Positions 17,432 to 27,473 are shown, counted from the stretch's first letter. The stretch: DNA of 64,000 nt from Gracilimonas sp. (GCA_022450045.1 JAKURD010000004.1:105194-169193); one strand, 5' to 3'. Program-made: numbers and translations. Notes: generated by a model from the letters alone, not told the origin.

Positions 17432-19294
17432 TTATTTTAATTCCCAAACCCCGGCTGTTTTTCCGCCCACCTCAAAATGATCCGATACATCCATCTCTTC
17501 ACCCGAAATCACATCAATCCCAACCTCAAAATCATCCAGGATCTCCGCAAAACGATCACGGTCTAAGGTTACAGCCGCCTCATTTGCATTCATGGCTACC
17601 ATAATGGTTTGATCTTCGTGGATGCGGAAATAAACGTAGGTATTATTCTCAGGGATGAAATGCACCAGCTTGCCTTCGTGAGTTGCTATGGCATCTTTTC
17701 GCCATTGGGTTAATTTGGTGACGTATTCCATGATCTCATTTTCTTTGTCGGTGCGGCCTGCTTTGGTGAATACGCTGCGGTTGTCATCGGGCCAGCCGCC
17801 GGGCATGGTTTGTCGCCAGGCCTCGTCGTCTCCACCACGATTTTCATGAGCCATCATCAATTCGGTACCGTAATATACCTGTGGAATTCCACGAGTGGTC
17901 ATCAAAAAAGCGTAGGCCATTTTGAAGTGGTCCTCATCTTTGCCGATATGTTCGAAATAGCGGCTCATATCATGGTTATCCAGAAAGATGACGTTGCCCA
18001 TCGGATCAGAATAAAGGAAATCCTGGGAAAAGGCGTAGTACAATTGACTGAGCCCTGTGGTCCACCCAAATTCTTCATTGAAGGCATCCCGAATGGCAAA
18101 AGAGAACTGGAAATCGGTAACGCTTGGCAAATGGGACTGGTAGCCATCTTCCACGCCGGGTTTGTCGTATTGCCAATAAGCTTCGGCGGGGACGTTCTCA
18201 ACCCAAGCCTCACCTACGATGTTGAAATTCGGATAAGCTTCGGTCACTTCTTTAGCCCATCGAGCCATATAGTCGCGATCCGGAAAAACGTAGGTATCCA
18301 TGCGGATGCCATCAATACCCGAATACTCGATCCACCAGAGCGTATTTTGAATGAGGTAATCAGCCAGCAGCGGATTGTTTTGATTAAGGTCAGGCATTTC
18401 CGGGACAAACCAGCCATTCGTTAATTTCGTGGAATCATAAGCAGAAGCATAAGGATCAGAAGCTACCACACCTCGATAGTTGGTTTGTCCCACTTCCTGA
18501 TAGTCAAACACCCAGTCGTTGGTTGGCAGGTCATCCATCCACCAGTGATTGATACCAATGTGATTGTGGATCATATCCATAATCACTTTCATGCCCCGCT
18601 CTTGAACTTTGGAGACCAGTTCTTTGTACAATTCATTGGAGCCAAAACGACGATCCACTTTGTAGAGATCGGTAGCGGCATATCCGTGATAGGCGCCGTA
18701 TTCAATGCTCATGTCATTTTCGAACATGGGGGTGAACCAAATGGCGGTCATGCCGAGGTTTTCAATATAATCCAGATGATCCATTACACCCTGAATGTCG
18801 CCACCCTGACGGCGCTGGGGGTTAGAACGGTCGGCCGATTCCAGCATTCCTTCGATAGAATCGTTGGTTGGGTCACCGTTGGCAAAGCGGTCAGGCATCA
18901 TCAGGTAAATGACATCCGACGGATCGAAGCCCTGATTACGGCCTTCCATCGACTCGCGGGTGCGCAGTTCATAGTTGAAGGTGATCTCTTTACTGTGGCG
19001 GCTAAGTGTGATCTCCATATTCCCGGCCTTGGCTTCATCTGAGATATCAAAGTACAGGAACAGGTAATTAGGAGAGTCGACAGCATATTGCCTCAATATC
19101 TTGACGCCGGGGTAATCTGTTTCAGCCCGGTATAACCCAAGTTCATCGCCGTAGAGTTGAATTTGCAGCTCATTGACGGGCATTTCAGCCCACCAAAATG
19201 GCGGATCTATAACCTGAATTTGTTCAGGCAGCTGAGCCTGAATAGCAGGTATTAAAAGAAAAAGTGTAAGAGCAAGTGAGAGTAATTTTTTCAT
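17432..19294 (-). CDS. Secreted GH13 alpha-amylase / cyclomaltodextrinase-like enzyme
   Basis: 620 residues with a signal peptide (MKKLLSLALTLFLLIPAIQA). An N-terminal immunoglobulin-like domain (PPFWWAEMPVNELQIQLYG) precedes the barrel, as in neopullulanase/cyclomaltodextrinase relatives of SusA. Barrel motifs: DVIYLMMPDRFANGDPTND, region I VIMDMIHNHIG, region II GIRMDTYVF with the nucleophile Asp, region III NIVGEAW with the acid Glu, region IV FLDNHDMSR with the stabilising Asp. The active site is complete. It should hydrolyse alpha-1,4-glucans in the periplasm or outside the cell. No SusC/D pair is adjacent. Confidence 0.9.
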   Translation of the reverse strand: MKKLLSLALTLFLLIPAIQAQLPEQIQVIDPPFWWAEMPVNELQIQLYGDELGLYRAETDYPGVKILRQYAVDSPNYLFLYFDISDEAKAGNMEITLSRHSKEITFNYELRTRESMEGRNQGFDPSDVIYLMMPDRFANGDPTNDSIEGMLESADRSNPQRRQGGDIQGVMDHLDYIENLGMTAIWFTPMFENDMSIEYGAYHGYAATDLYKVDRRFGSNELYKELVSKVQERGMKVIMDMIHNHIGINHWWMDDLPTNDWVFDYQEVGQTNYRGVVASDPYASAYDSTKLTNGWFVPEMPDLNQNNPLLADYLIQNTLWWIEYSGIDGIRMDTYVFPDRDYMARWAKEVTEAYPNFNIVGEAWVENVPAEAYWQYDKPGVEDGYQSHLPSVTDFQFSFAIRDAFNEEFGWTTGLSQLYYAFSQDFLYSDPMGNVIFLDNHDMSRYFEHIGKDEDHFKMAYAFLMTTRGIPQVYYGTELMMAHENRGGDDEAWRQTMPGGWPDDNRSVFTKAGRTDKENEIMEYVTKLTQWRKDAIATHEGKLVHFIPENNTYVYFRIHEDQTIMVAMNANEAAVTLDRDRFAEILDDFEVGIDVISGEEMDVSDHFEVGGKTAGVWELK

Positions 19295-19423
19295 GAAAAT
19301 CTTTATTTAATTCCAACGAGATGGATAATAAAGATCAGTCAAGACTTTTTCTTATGTAAATGCTTACATCGTGGATCTTGGAGTTCAGTCAGTAAAGTAG
19401 ATCGTATTCTTAGCAACAGCAGA

Positions 19424-20713
19424 TCAGTTTTGTTGCAATAATCTATAGATTAGTAAAGCCGCTCGTTTGGTAAGCTCTTTGTAAGTTTTGAGGTTTACCG
19501 TCTCATTTGGGCCGTGCGCGCCGCTTCCCATGGCTCCGAGTCCATCCAATCCATCTACGTATTTAGCCACAAATGAGATATCCGCAGCACCGCGTTTACC
19601 CGGGTTGTAGGCTTCGACCTCACCCAAGCCCATATCCACGCTCAGGTCATTTAACACATTCAATACCTTCATGTTACCTTCAGTCGGTTCCATCGGTGGG
19701 TATCCTTCATAAATAGTTAATTCGGCTGAGGTCCTTGGCAGATGCCGATTCGTGATCTCTTCCATTTTTGCAAAAGCACGTTCACCCTGTTCAGAAGTCA
19801 AAAAACGAATGCCTCCATGAGCAATGGTCTTTTTAGGGACAATATTGGTCTTGCCACTTACACTTCCCCTGATCTGCTCTTCGTTATAATCCACTTCATT
19901 TCCGCCGAGTATTACTCCCACGTTATACGTTAGGTTCGTTTCTCGAAGTTCTTCATAGAATTGATGGAGTATTCGTGAGGTTTCATAAATGGAACCGGCT
20001 CCGGTGTAGTCACTGAATATACCTGATGAGTGTGCCTGCCTGCCTTCCACTTCCAGTTTCCAGGAATAAGAGGCACGACGGGCAACCGTGGCATAACTGA
20101 ATCCGGAGGCCGTTTCAAAACCGAGTGCAATATCACTCTTTTTAGCAGCATCAACCAGGTCTTTCCGGCTGATGGATATGGGACTGCCGGCTTTTTCTTC
20201 GTCTCCGGTAAGGGCTACGATGATTTGTGCATCGGGAATGGCACCGGCCTCTTTTAGAGCTTTTAAAGCATAGAGGATCATCACGTTGCCTGCTTTCATG
20301 TCGTTTACTCCAGGACCTGTAGCAACGGAATCATTCAGCATTTCGAATTTTTGAAACGGGCTCTCCGGCTCAAAAACGGTATCAAGGTGACCGATAAGGA
20401 GCAGTTTTTTCCCTGAGCTTCCTTTTTGTTCGGCAAAAAAATGTCCGGCCCGATCTACTTCATCCTGAGGAATCCAGCGGGTTTCAAAGCCAAGCTCATC
20501 ATAGGCTTCGATATAATTTTCCCCAACGTTACGAACGCCATCAAGATTCAGGGTTCCGCTATTGATGTTTACATTGGTTTCGAGGAATTCTAACGCTTCG
20601 GCATGATTGGCATTGATGCGGTCAAGGATCTTTTGTTCCGTTTTTGAAAGGTCTTGAGCAAACAGGTTAAAAGTGATAAGCAAAAACAGTGCAGTGCATA
20701 AAAGCTTCTTCAT
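19424..20713 (-). CDS. Secreted M20 family metallopeptidase (glutamate carboxypeptidase-like)
   Basis: 429 residues, signal peptide MKKLLCTALFLLITFNLFA. Metal and catalytic motifs: LLIGHLDTVFEP, GVNDMKAGNVMIL (bridging Asp), ALTGDEEKAG (catalytic Glu plus metal Glu), and the C-terminal GSGAHGPNETVNL (final His). A dimerisation domain sits near residues 210-320. M20 peptidases of this group remove C-terminal Glu or similar residues; here it should act in the periplasm. It precedes the amylase on the same strand and follows another M20 hydrolase 22 bp upstream, so the two M20 genes probably form an operon. Confidence 0.88.
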   Translation of the reverse strand: MKKLLCTALFLLITFNLFAQDLSKTEQKILDRINANHAEALEFLETNVNINSGTLNLDGVRNVGENYIEAYDELGFETRWIPQDEVDRAGHFFAEQKGSSGKKLLLIGHLDTVFEPESPFQKFEMLNDSVATGPGVNDMKAGNVMILYALKALKEAGAIPDAQIIVALTGDEEKAGSPISISRKDLVDAAKKSDIALGFETASGFSYATVARRASYSWKLEVEGRQAHSSGIFSDYTGAGSIYETSRILHQFYEELRETNLTYNVGVILGGNEVDYNEEQIRGSVSGKTNIVPKKTIAHGGIRFLTSEQGERAFAKMEEITNRHLPRTSAELTIYEGYPPMEPTEGNMKVLNVLNDLSVDMGLGEVEAYNPGKRGAADISFVAKYVDGLDGLGAMGSGAHGPNETVNLKTYKELTKRAALLIYRLLQQN

Positions 20714-20735
20714 AATTTAAGATCTGTTTTTAAAA

Positions 20736-22022
20736 TTAATTTCCTGCGGAGTTCATGTAATCAACAACCAAATTACTCATGGCTCTGACACCGAGTTTCA
20801 TCGCGCTTTCATCCACGAAAAAATCAGGAGTGTGATGACCGCCTGATTCAACATCTGGAGATTTCCCGCCCAGAAAGAAATACAAGCCGGGAATTTTTTC
20901 CTGGAAAAAGGAGAAGTCTTCGGCTCCGGTTACAGCATCCATAATATTGGCGTTTCCATTGGTCACTTCATTCAGGGTTGGAGCCATCATGGCCGTTAAC
21001 TCAGGATCGTTATAGGTAATGGGATATCCTTTATTGATGGTGAGCTCGGCGGCAGCACCGTTACTTTCGGCAGTGTTTTGGACGATGGCCTCCAGGCGCT
21101 TGAAAATAAGCTGACGCATGTCTTCATCTAAAGCGCGGATGGTCCCTTCCATGCTAACAGATTCAGGAATGATGTTATGGCGAACTCCGCCCTCGATTTT
21201 ACCGAAGGTTACTACGGCGGCCTGTTTGGTCAAAGGCATGCTTCGGCTTACAATGGTCTGGGCATTGTTTATGATCTGAGCTGCGGTCACGATAGGATCG
21301 ATACCGGCCCAGGGTGCCGAGCCGTGAGCTTGCTTTCCGGTAATTTCAAGGCTGAAACTGTTTACGCTGGCCATAATCCCTTCAGAACGATATCCAATAC
21401 TTCCGACCGGTTCGCTGTCCCAGATGTGTAATCCGAATATGGCATCCACATCAGGGTTTTCAAGTACTCCTTCTTTCACCATCAATTCGGCTCCGCCTTC
21501 CTCGCCCTGAGGCGCTCCTTCTTCTGCGGGTTGAAAGATAAACTTAACGGTTCCTTTGATCTCATCTTTCATCTCGGTTAGAATTTTAGCAACCCCCATC
21601 ATGATGGCGATGTGGGTATCGTGTCCACAGGCATGCATTACTCCAACTTCTTCTCCCTGGTACATCCCGGTGGCAATGGATTTAAATGGGACATCTGTTC
21701 TTTCGGTAACAGGCAGGCCGTCAATATCGGCACGCAAGCCGATCACAGGGCCTGGTTTCCCTCCTTCCAGAATTGCAACCACTCCGGTATGGGCTACTTC
21801 AGTTTCAACCTCTAATCCCAGTTCATTCAGGTAACCGGCAATGTAGGCAGCGGTCTCAAATTCCCGGTTGGAAAGTTCGGGATTTTCGTGAAAATGCCGG
21901 CGCCATTCAATGACCTGTTCTTCAATTTCATCAGCCTTTTGGTCGATGATCTGCTTGAGGTCTTGAGCGTAGGTTGTTAATGAGATGAGTGAAATTAGAA
22001 AGAGTAGTAACGGTTTTTTCAT
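20736..22022 (-). CDS. Secreted M20/amidohydrolase (hippurate hydrolase-like)
   Basis: 428 residues from the ATG at 22022 (MKKPLLLFLISLISLTTYAQ, a signal peptide); a TTG two codons earlier is also open. Motifs: WRRHFHENPELSNREF at the N-terminus, IGLRADIDGLPV, MHACGHDTH (metal Cys/His), FQPAEEGAP (catalytic Glu). These define the M20D amidohydrolase group (N-acyl-amino acid hydrolases such as hippurate or IAA-amino acid hydrolases). Export suggests a periplasmic role in freeing amino acids from acyl or peptide conjugates. Shares strand and close spacing with the downstream M20 peptidase. Confidence 0.88.
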   Translation of the reverse strand: MKKPLLLFLISLISLTTYAQDLKQIIDQKADEIEEQVIEWRRHFHENPELSNREFETAAYIAGYLNELGLEVETEVAHTGVVAILEGGKPGPVIGLRADIDGLPVTERTDVPFKSIATGMYQGEEVGVMHACGHDTHIAIMMGVAKILTEMKDEIKGTVKFIFQPAEEGAPQGEEGGAELMVKEGVLENPDVDAIFGLHIWDSEPVGSIGYRSEGIMASVNSFSLEITGKQAHGSAPWAGIDPIVTAAQIINNAQTIVSRSMPLTKQAAVVTFGKIEGGVRHNIIPESVSMEGTIRALDEDMRQLIFKRLEAIVQNTAESNGAAAELTINKGYPITYNDPELTAMMAPTLNEVTNGNANIMDAVTGAEDFSFFQEKIPGLYFFLGGKSPDVESGGHHTPDFFVDESAMKLGVRAMSNLVVDYMNSAGN

Positions 22023-22070
22023 GATCAATATCTGTTTGGTAAAATTGAAACAGATATTAACTAAATAGGC

Positions 22071-22718
22071 TCACAAATAAAAAATCTCTTCCAGTTCAAA
22101 AACATGGTAGCCGGGCGGACATTTATGCAATGAATTGATCATCCCTTCAGCAACTTTTTGGGCTAAAATAGGGCGGTATTTTCTAAGTCTGGGGATTTTT
22201 GTGAAGAAACGAACCATTAGCAACCCAAATTTCTCACCGGGTCGGTTCTCATTTCTATCTCCATCTAATATCGACGGGCGTAGAATAGTAGTGACTTCAA
22301 ATGGAAGTTCTTTTACAGCATCATCCAATTCACCCTTTAGGCGAGAGTAAAACATTCGGGATTGATGGTTGGCACCGGCTGAAGACACCAATGAATACTT
22401 CTTCACCCCATTTTCAGAAGCGGCTTTGGCGGTTTCATATTGATAGGTGAAGTCGATGGTATATTGCGCCTCCTGACTACCGGCTTTTTTGATGGTAGTT
22501 CCCAGTGCGGAGTAGAGCTCATCACCGGTGATAAGATGCTTCCATTCATTGATCTGTGCAAAATCGATGATATGTTCTTCCAGTTTTGGATGGCTGATAC
22601 CGGTACTTCGCCGATGGAAGACTTTAACTTTTTGATAGCGATCATCTTCCAAAAGCAAATTCAAAACTTCAGAACCAACCAATCCGGTTGCTCCTATTAC
22701 GATCGCTGTTTTACTCAT
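22071..22718 (-). CDS. NAD(P)H-binding oxidoreductase (HTATIP2-like atypical SDR)
   Basis: 215 residues. Nucleotide-binding motif AIVIGATGLVGSEVLNLLLE at the N-terminus; LYSALGTTIKKAGSQEAQ and KYSLVSSAGANHQSRMFYSR are typical of the short HTATIP2/YwnB-like NAD(P)-binding proteins in bacteria. Function in bacteria is not established; a redox or regulatory role is assumed from fold alone. It precedes the M20 pair on the same strand with a ~50-bp gap. An unusually perfect 19-bp inverted repeat starts immediately upstream of its start codon. Confidence 0.75.
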   Translation of the reverse strand: MSKTAIVIGATGLVGSEVLNLLLEDDRYQKVKVFHRRSTGISHPKLEEHIIDFAQINEWKHLITGDELYSALGTTIKKAGSQEAQYTIDFTYQYETAKAASENGVKKYSLVSSAGANHQSRMFYSRLKGELDDAVKELPFEVTTILRPSILDGDRNENRPGEKFGLLMVRFFTKIPRLRKYRPILAQKVAEGMINSLHKCPPGYHVFELEEIFYL

Positions 22719-22720
22719 TT

Positions 22721-22806
22721 TTGAAAGTTGATAGGGTGAAAGTTGATACGGCTCAATTCAAGATATATAATTTCTATTCAATCAAACTCACCCTATCAAC
22801 TTTCAA
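22721..22806. repeat. Long hairpin with perfect 19-bp arms
   Basis: TTGAAAGTTGATAGGGTGA at 22721 is the exact complement of TCACCCTATCAACTTTCAA ending at 22806; 48 nt lie between. The arm begins 3 bp from the start codon of the oxidoreductase gene and the whole lies between two minus-strand genes. It may end S9 peptidase transcripts or be an inserted repeat. No strong T run follows. Confidence 0.65.
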
Positions 22807-22880
22807 CTCTCACCTCCAACTATTCAATCGAATCCAAGATCCGTTTCACCATTCCCTCGGCAAAAAAGATCTTAAGCCAA

Positions 22881-25061
22881 TTAACGCCTAATTCCTTCAA
22901 GATCGAGTAAGAAAGCATATTCCAATGCTGTTTGTCGATAGCGTTCAAAACGCCCTGATGCGCCACCATGTCCGGCTTTCATGTTAGTCTTGAGAAGCAG
23001 GGCATTATCACCGGCTTTTTTATCTCTTAATTTAGCTACCCATTTTGCAGGTTCCCAATATTGAACCTGTGAGTCAAATAATCCTGTTGTAACCAGAAGA
23101 TTCGGATATTCCTGCTCCGTAACATTGTCATAAGGAGAATAGGAAAGCATGTAGTGATAGGAGTCTTCATTTTTGGGATTCCCCCATTCATCAAACTCAT
23201 TGGTAGTTAGAGGTATGGTTTCATCCAGCATGGTTGAAACAACATCCACAAAAGGCACGGCGGCGATCACACCATTAAATTGGTGTGGAGCCATATTTAC
23301 GACCGCTCCCATCAGCAATCCGCCGGCACTTCCGCCACGGGCATACATGTGAGGCGCAGACGAATAACCATTGCCTTCAAGGTGGTTGGCAACGTCAATG
23401 AAATCGGTAAAGGTATTTATTTTGTTGAACATCTTGCCGTCTTCATACCACTGGCGGCCCATTTCCTGTCCACCCCGAATGTGTGCAATGGTATATATAA
23501 ACCCGCGGTCGAGAAGGCTCAACAAAGAAGAATTAAACCACGGATCGGTTGAGGAGCCATATGAACCGTAAGAATAAAGCAGCAGGGGAGTATCCGGACT
23601 TTTCTCAACGGATTTTTTATAAACAACAGATACGGGAATCATCACACCGTCACGGGCTTCGGCAAAAAAGCGTTCTGTAGTGTAATCATCCGGGTTATGG
23701 CCGCCCACAACTTCTTGCTGTTTCATCAATTCCATTTCACGGGTATCCATGTTGTAATCGTAGGTAGAATTGGGAGTGGTTAAAGAGGAGTAACCAAACC
23801 GAAGGATTTCAGTGTCAAACTCCGGATTAATGGAGGTATAAGCCACATAAGCTTCTTCATCAAACCCGAGGTAGTGCTCTTCTTGTGTGTTTTGGTCTAT
23901 CACTTTAATGTTGGTTAGTGCATTTCCCCGCTCACTGACCACTAGGTAATCCCGGAAAACTTCGATACCGCTAATAAGTACATCTTCCCGGTGTGGGATC
24001 ATTTCTTTCCAGTTACTTTTCTGAGTTGCATTCTCTGGGGTTTCCATCAGCCGGAAATTAGGAGCCTCCCAATTGGTAACGATATAGAATTTATCCTCAA
24101 AGTGATCTATGGAATACTCATGAACTTCTTCACGCGGAGTGAACTGACGAAACTCGCCGTTGGGGTTGTCGGCATCCAGAATGTGATAATCGTTGGCCAG
24201 GGTGCTTTGTTCCCCTATTATGATGTACTGATCTGATTTTGATTTATAAACGCCCAGGTAAAAAGCGGGGTCTTTTTCAGAATACACCAATTTATCCGAG
24301 GAAGGATTATTACCCAGAGTATGCCGGTATATTTTCTCGGAAAGCAGTGACACTTTGTTTTTAGTAGTATAGAAATAGGTGCGGTTATCGTTCGCCCAGG
24401 CTCCGCCTCCGGTTGTATTGTCTAATTTATCATCCAGAAACTCACCGGTTTCCAGGTTTTTAAATCGAATATGATACACCCTTCGGCTCAGGGTGTCTTC
24501 TCCGAAAGCAAGGATCTTGTTATCAGGACTAACCTGAAGTCCCGTTGCTGAATAGTAATCATGCCCATCAGCCAATTCATTCACATCAATGAGAATTTCT
24601 TCTTCAGCATCAAGTGATCCTTTTTTGCGGGAATGAATGGGATATTCGCTTCCCTCTTCGTAACGGGTGTAATACCAATATCCATTTTCGAAATAAGGAA
24701 GACTTTCGTCGGTTTCTTTAATTCTGCCAACAATTTCTTCGTACAGATTCTCTTGAAGCCTTTCGGTATCTTTCATGGCGAGATCGGTGTACTCGTTTTC
24801 GCTATTCAGATAATCAAGTACTCTTTGTGTTTGAGTGTCCGGGGTTTCAGCAATTTTTTGTTCATCAGTAAGTCGCATCCAAAAATAAGGATCGATTCTG
24901 GTGTCTCCGTGAATGGTAAGTACAGAGTCCTGTTTTTCAGCAACGGGAGCAGTAAGATTGGCTATGTTACTTTTTATCGTAGATCCCCGCTGCGAATCAC
25001 ATCCGTTTAGCAATACAAAAGCGAAGAGAATGATTGCAAAATGTTTAAAGTAGAGCTTCAT
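22881..25061 (-). CDS. S9 family oligopeptidase (oligopeptidase B-like), lipoprotein
   Basis: 726 residues. The N-terminus MKLYFKHFAIILFAFVLLNG-C is a lipoprotein signal, unlike cytosolic OpdB. A beta-propeller follows (IDPYFWMRLTDEQKI, WYYTRYEEGSEYPIHSRKKG), then the alpha/beta hydrolase: the nucleophile in RGGSAGGLLMGAVVNM, the Asp in LFDSQVQYWEPAKW and the His in KAGHGGASGR. Family members cut small peptides after basic residues. Membrane anchoring puts it in the periplasm, where peptides small enough to enter the propeller would be digested, in keeping with neighbouring exported peptidases. About 60 residues longer than usual at the N-terminus. Confidence 0.9.
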   Translation of the reverse strand: MKLYFKHFAIILFAFVLLNGCDSQRGSTIKSNIANLTAPVAEKQDSVLTIHGDTRIDPYFWMRLTDEQKIAETPDTQTQRVLDYLNSENEYTDLAMKDTERLQENLYEEIVGRIKETDESLPYFENGYWYYTRYEEGSEYPIHSRKKGSLDAEEEILIDVNELADGHDYYSATGLQVSPDNKILAFGEDTLSRRVYHIRFKNLETGEFLDDKLDNTTGGGAWANDNRTYFYTTKNKVSLLSEKIYRHTLGNNPSSDKLVYSEKDPAFYLGVYKSKSDQYIIIGEQSTLANDYHILDADNPNGEFRQFTPREEVHEYSIDHFEDKFYIVTNWEAPNFRLMETPENATQKSNWKEMIPHREDVLISGIEVFRDYLVVSERGNALTNIKVIDQNTQEEHYLGFDEEAYVAYTSINPEFDTEILRFGYSSLTTPNSTYDYNMDTREMELMKQQEVVGGHNPDDYTTERFFAEARDGVMIPVSVVYKKSVEKSPDTPLLLYSYGSYGSSTDPWFNSSLLSLLDRGFIYTIAHIRGGQEMGRQWYEDGKMFNKINTFTDFIDVANHLEGNGYSSAPHMYARGGSAGGLLMGAVVNMAPHQFNGVIAAVPFVDVVSTMLDETIPLTTNEFDEWGNPKNEDSYHYMLSYSPYDNVTEQEYPNLLVTTGLFDSQVQYWEPAKWVAKLRDKKAGDNALLLKTNMKAGHGGASGRFERYRQTALEYAFLLDLEGIRR

Positions 25062-25132
25062 TATATGTCCTGTTTATTATTGAGTAAAAGAATCTATCAG
25101 TTTTAACTGAAAAGAAAAGTACGTGCAAAAAT

Positions 25133-26347
25133 TTAATTCATGGAATCCAGGACTCTTTTCACCACTCCATCCATTGCATCTCCATTGATCCACCGGGTAA
25201 CGATCACCAGATCATTTTCCTGATCTACATACACCATATTCACTCCGGAGCCAAGATGGAAAAAAGCGGATCTTGGGGCACTTGGCAATCGATCTTTATT
25301 CACATTCAAAAACCAATTCATAAAACCATAATTAGTATTGGCTTCGGTGGGTGTTTGGGCCATTTTATTCCATTCTTCAGATATGATCTGCTCGCCTTTC
25401 CACTTTCCATTTCTCAGGGTAAGCAAGCCAAACCGGGCTTGGTCACGCGCACTGATGAACATTCCGCCACCCCAGTGACCACCCCCACTCACGGCCTGCA
25501 TTTGCTGTCCATCTATAATGACCCACGAATTTTCATATCCCATCCAGCGCCAGGCAGGGGAAGCGCCGATCTTATCCATCACTTCTTCCCGAAGCACTTT
25601 TGGCAGCGGTTCACGCAGCACGTTCATAGCGGCTAAAGCCAGCAGATTTACCCGGACATCATTGTACTCAAAAACAGAACCCGGCTCATGGCGCTCGCGG
25701 GTCATCCATTCAGAGCGATCTCCGCTGGGCCGATCAGCCCAATCCGGTTTTCCCCATAGCGTTCCTTCCCAATCAGATGTTTGACGAAGCAGGTGATTCC
25801 AGGTGATTTTGGAATTGTGCTCTCCTTTGAAGGGCTCAAAAACCTTTGGTTCTTTGAAAACATCGGCTTTGTTTTGATTGTTATCCCATTCCATAAAATA
25901 TATGGGCGCCATGTATTGATCAACCTTCTCATTTACATCACGGATCAAACCACGATCATAAGCAATGCCGATGGTGGTAGTGAGAAAGCTTTTGGTTACG
26001 CTGTGGGTCATATCCACCCGAAATGGCTCTCCCCATTCTGCTATTATATATCCGTCTTTGATGATGATCCCGGTTTGCGTTCCGCGATCTTTGAATGGGC
26101 CAATCCCATCCCCAAACGGTTCACGCCCAAAAGTGCCATAATGATTTTCTTCCATGCTGCGGGGATTATCGGTCTCCTGAGCTTGAGCATATTCAATGGC
26201 TTCCTGAATTTTATTTGCATCTAATCCCACTTCTTCCGGAGAACGTTTTTCCCAATCACCCCAGGTGCCGGGGTAATAGAGGTTTTGGGCAGTAAGAAAG
26301 GTTGGGAGTACGAAAAGTACGAGCAGGAGGAGAGGGAGCTTTTTCAT
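25133..26347 (-). CDS. Secreted serine hydrolase (beta-lactamase/class C fold)
   Basis: 404 residues, signal peptide MKKLPLLLLVLFVLPTFLTA. The SxxK motif is in DMTHSVTKSFL and the expected Tyr motif is FEYNDVRVN (YND rather than the usual YxN). A Gly-rich GGGHWGGGMF and HLGSGVNMVYVD near the end supply the third motif region. This fold covers beta-lactamases, esterases and D-aminopeptidases; nothing identifies a specific activity. Acts in the periplasm. Same strand as the S9 peptidase with a ~70-bp gap, possibly one exported-hydrolase operon. Confidence 0.82.
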   Translation of the reverse strand: MKKLPLLLLVLFVLPTFLTAQNLYYPGTWGDWEKRSPEEVGLDANKIQEAIEYAQAQETDNPRSMEENHYGTFGREPFGDGIGPFKDRGTQTGIIIKDGYIIAEWGEPFRVDMTHSVTKSFLTTTIGIAYDRGLIRDVNEKVDQYMAPIYFMEWDNNQNKADVFKEPKVFEPFKGEHNSKITWNHLLRQTSDWEGTLWGKPDWADRPSGDRSEWMTRERHEPGSVFEYNDVRVNLLALAAMNVLREPLPKVLREEVMDKIGASPAWRWMGYENSWVIIDGQQMQAVSGGGHWGGGMFISARDQARFGLLTLRNGKWKGEQIISEEWNKMAQTPTEANTNYGFMNWFLNVNKDRLPSAPRSAFFHLGSGVNMVYVDQENDLVIVTRWINGDAMDGVVKRVLDSMN

Positions 26348-26480
26348 CAGATTGGGTTGATTTTGATTTGCCCTAATTTCACAGCAATCAGGAAGAATTC
26401 CAAAAGGTGTTACAGGTTTTCAAAATAATTGCTACACTCAGGCAAAGCCATTTTATTGTAAATTTTCCAGATTGGAATTA

Positions 26481-27473
26481 ATGAAGAACTTAATAAACCT
26501 GACGGTAGTAGCTTTAGTTGTCTTTAGCGCTTGTTCAGATAAAAAAGACGAATATGTAACAGAAATAGGAGTTGATCAAGTTGAATGGAGCGAAGTGGAC
26601 AGTATTGATGTAGCGGAGTTTAACAGTGATTTAAAGCAAGGGAAACTCACAATAGATGTGGGAGTCTATTTTCCATCGAATCTGGATGAGTCCTTTGATA
26701 AAGTAACGCTGTTTCGCATGATGAAAAGCCTGCAGGCCGCAAAAGAGATTTATGCCCCCGTAGATGTTCAGATCAACTTATTATGGGTTAAAACCGGGGA
26801 AGTTGACCCGTCGTATTTCGCTATTCAGGCCAATGAGGTGCCGGGTATTCCAAACACAGAGTACACCAATTTATACGAACACAGTTTTCGGAATCCGGCC
26901 AAACTTACAGAGGAAACACAACAAGTATTTGAAAGTATCGTAGAGCCCGCACCAAATAATGACAGAACTATCTATCTGGTTGTTTTGCAAGATGTTTTCT
27001 ATCCATTTTTAACAGTATCGGAAGGAAGGAACTGGATGATGCAAACGGTAAGAACCGGCGGGCTTTCATTTCCGACATATTCCTATCCGGGCACTATTCC
27101 ACAGAAACACAGAGGCGTAATTACGATCACAAATTTGGATCGTACTGATCGGTTCAGGCGAACCATCGCTCACGAAATTGGGCATAAAGCTATTAATGTT
27201 AGCCATGAGTACAAGGACATTAGTCCACAGCATGAAGTGTATGCTGATGGCGGGTTAATGGTGTATGGAGAAGGAGAAGAAATTTTATCCGGAGAAGAGG
27301 GCCGCTGGCATGTAGAGCGACTGCATTTATCACCGTTCTTGTATCGCATGAATGAAAGTGGAAGTAAAGAATGGAATCCGGATTATGAAGAAAATGGCCA
27401 CTATTATGATCCAATTTATGGCGATTATATCATCCACTTTGGAGGGGTGCCACCTATTGAGGGAGGTTGGTGA
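26481..27473 (+). CDS. Lipoprotein with HExxH zinc-protease motif
   Basis: 330 residues from the ATG at 26481; a TTG three codons upstream is open but unneeded. Lipoprotein signal MKNLINLTVVALVVFSAC. The key motif is RRTIAHEIGHKAINVSHEY: HExxH with a further His seven residues on, not the exact metzincin spacing. The rest has no domain I recognise, apart from a Tyr-rich C-terminus (EENGHYYDPIYGDY). It probably is an outer-membrane or periplasmic zinc protease of uncharacterised type. Transcribed divergently from the serine hydrolase and followed by a small membrane protein gene. Confidence 0.65.
   Translation: MKNLINLTVVALVVFSACSDKKDEYVTEIGVDQVEWSEVDSIDVAEFNSDLKQGKLTIDVGVYFPSNLDESFDKVTLFRMMKSLQAAKEIYAPVDVQINLLWVKTGEVDPSYFAIQANEVPGIPNTEYTNLYEHSFRNPAKLTEETQQVFESIVEPAPNNDRTIYLVVLQDVFYPFLTVSEGRNWMMQTVRTGGLSFPTYSYPGTIPQKHRGVITITNLDRTDRFRRTIAHEIGHKAINVSHEYKDISPQHEVYADGGLMVYGEGEEILSGEEGRWHVERLHLSPFLYRMNESGSKEWNPDYEENGHYYDPIYGDYIIHFGGVPPIEGGW

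Noticed and set aside
26481-27473. Classic metzincin site in the second HExxH lipoprotein
   Set aside because: HEIGHKAINVSH has the third His one residue off the HExxHxxGxxH spacing and lacks the Gly, so only a generic zinc-protease label is used.
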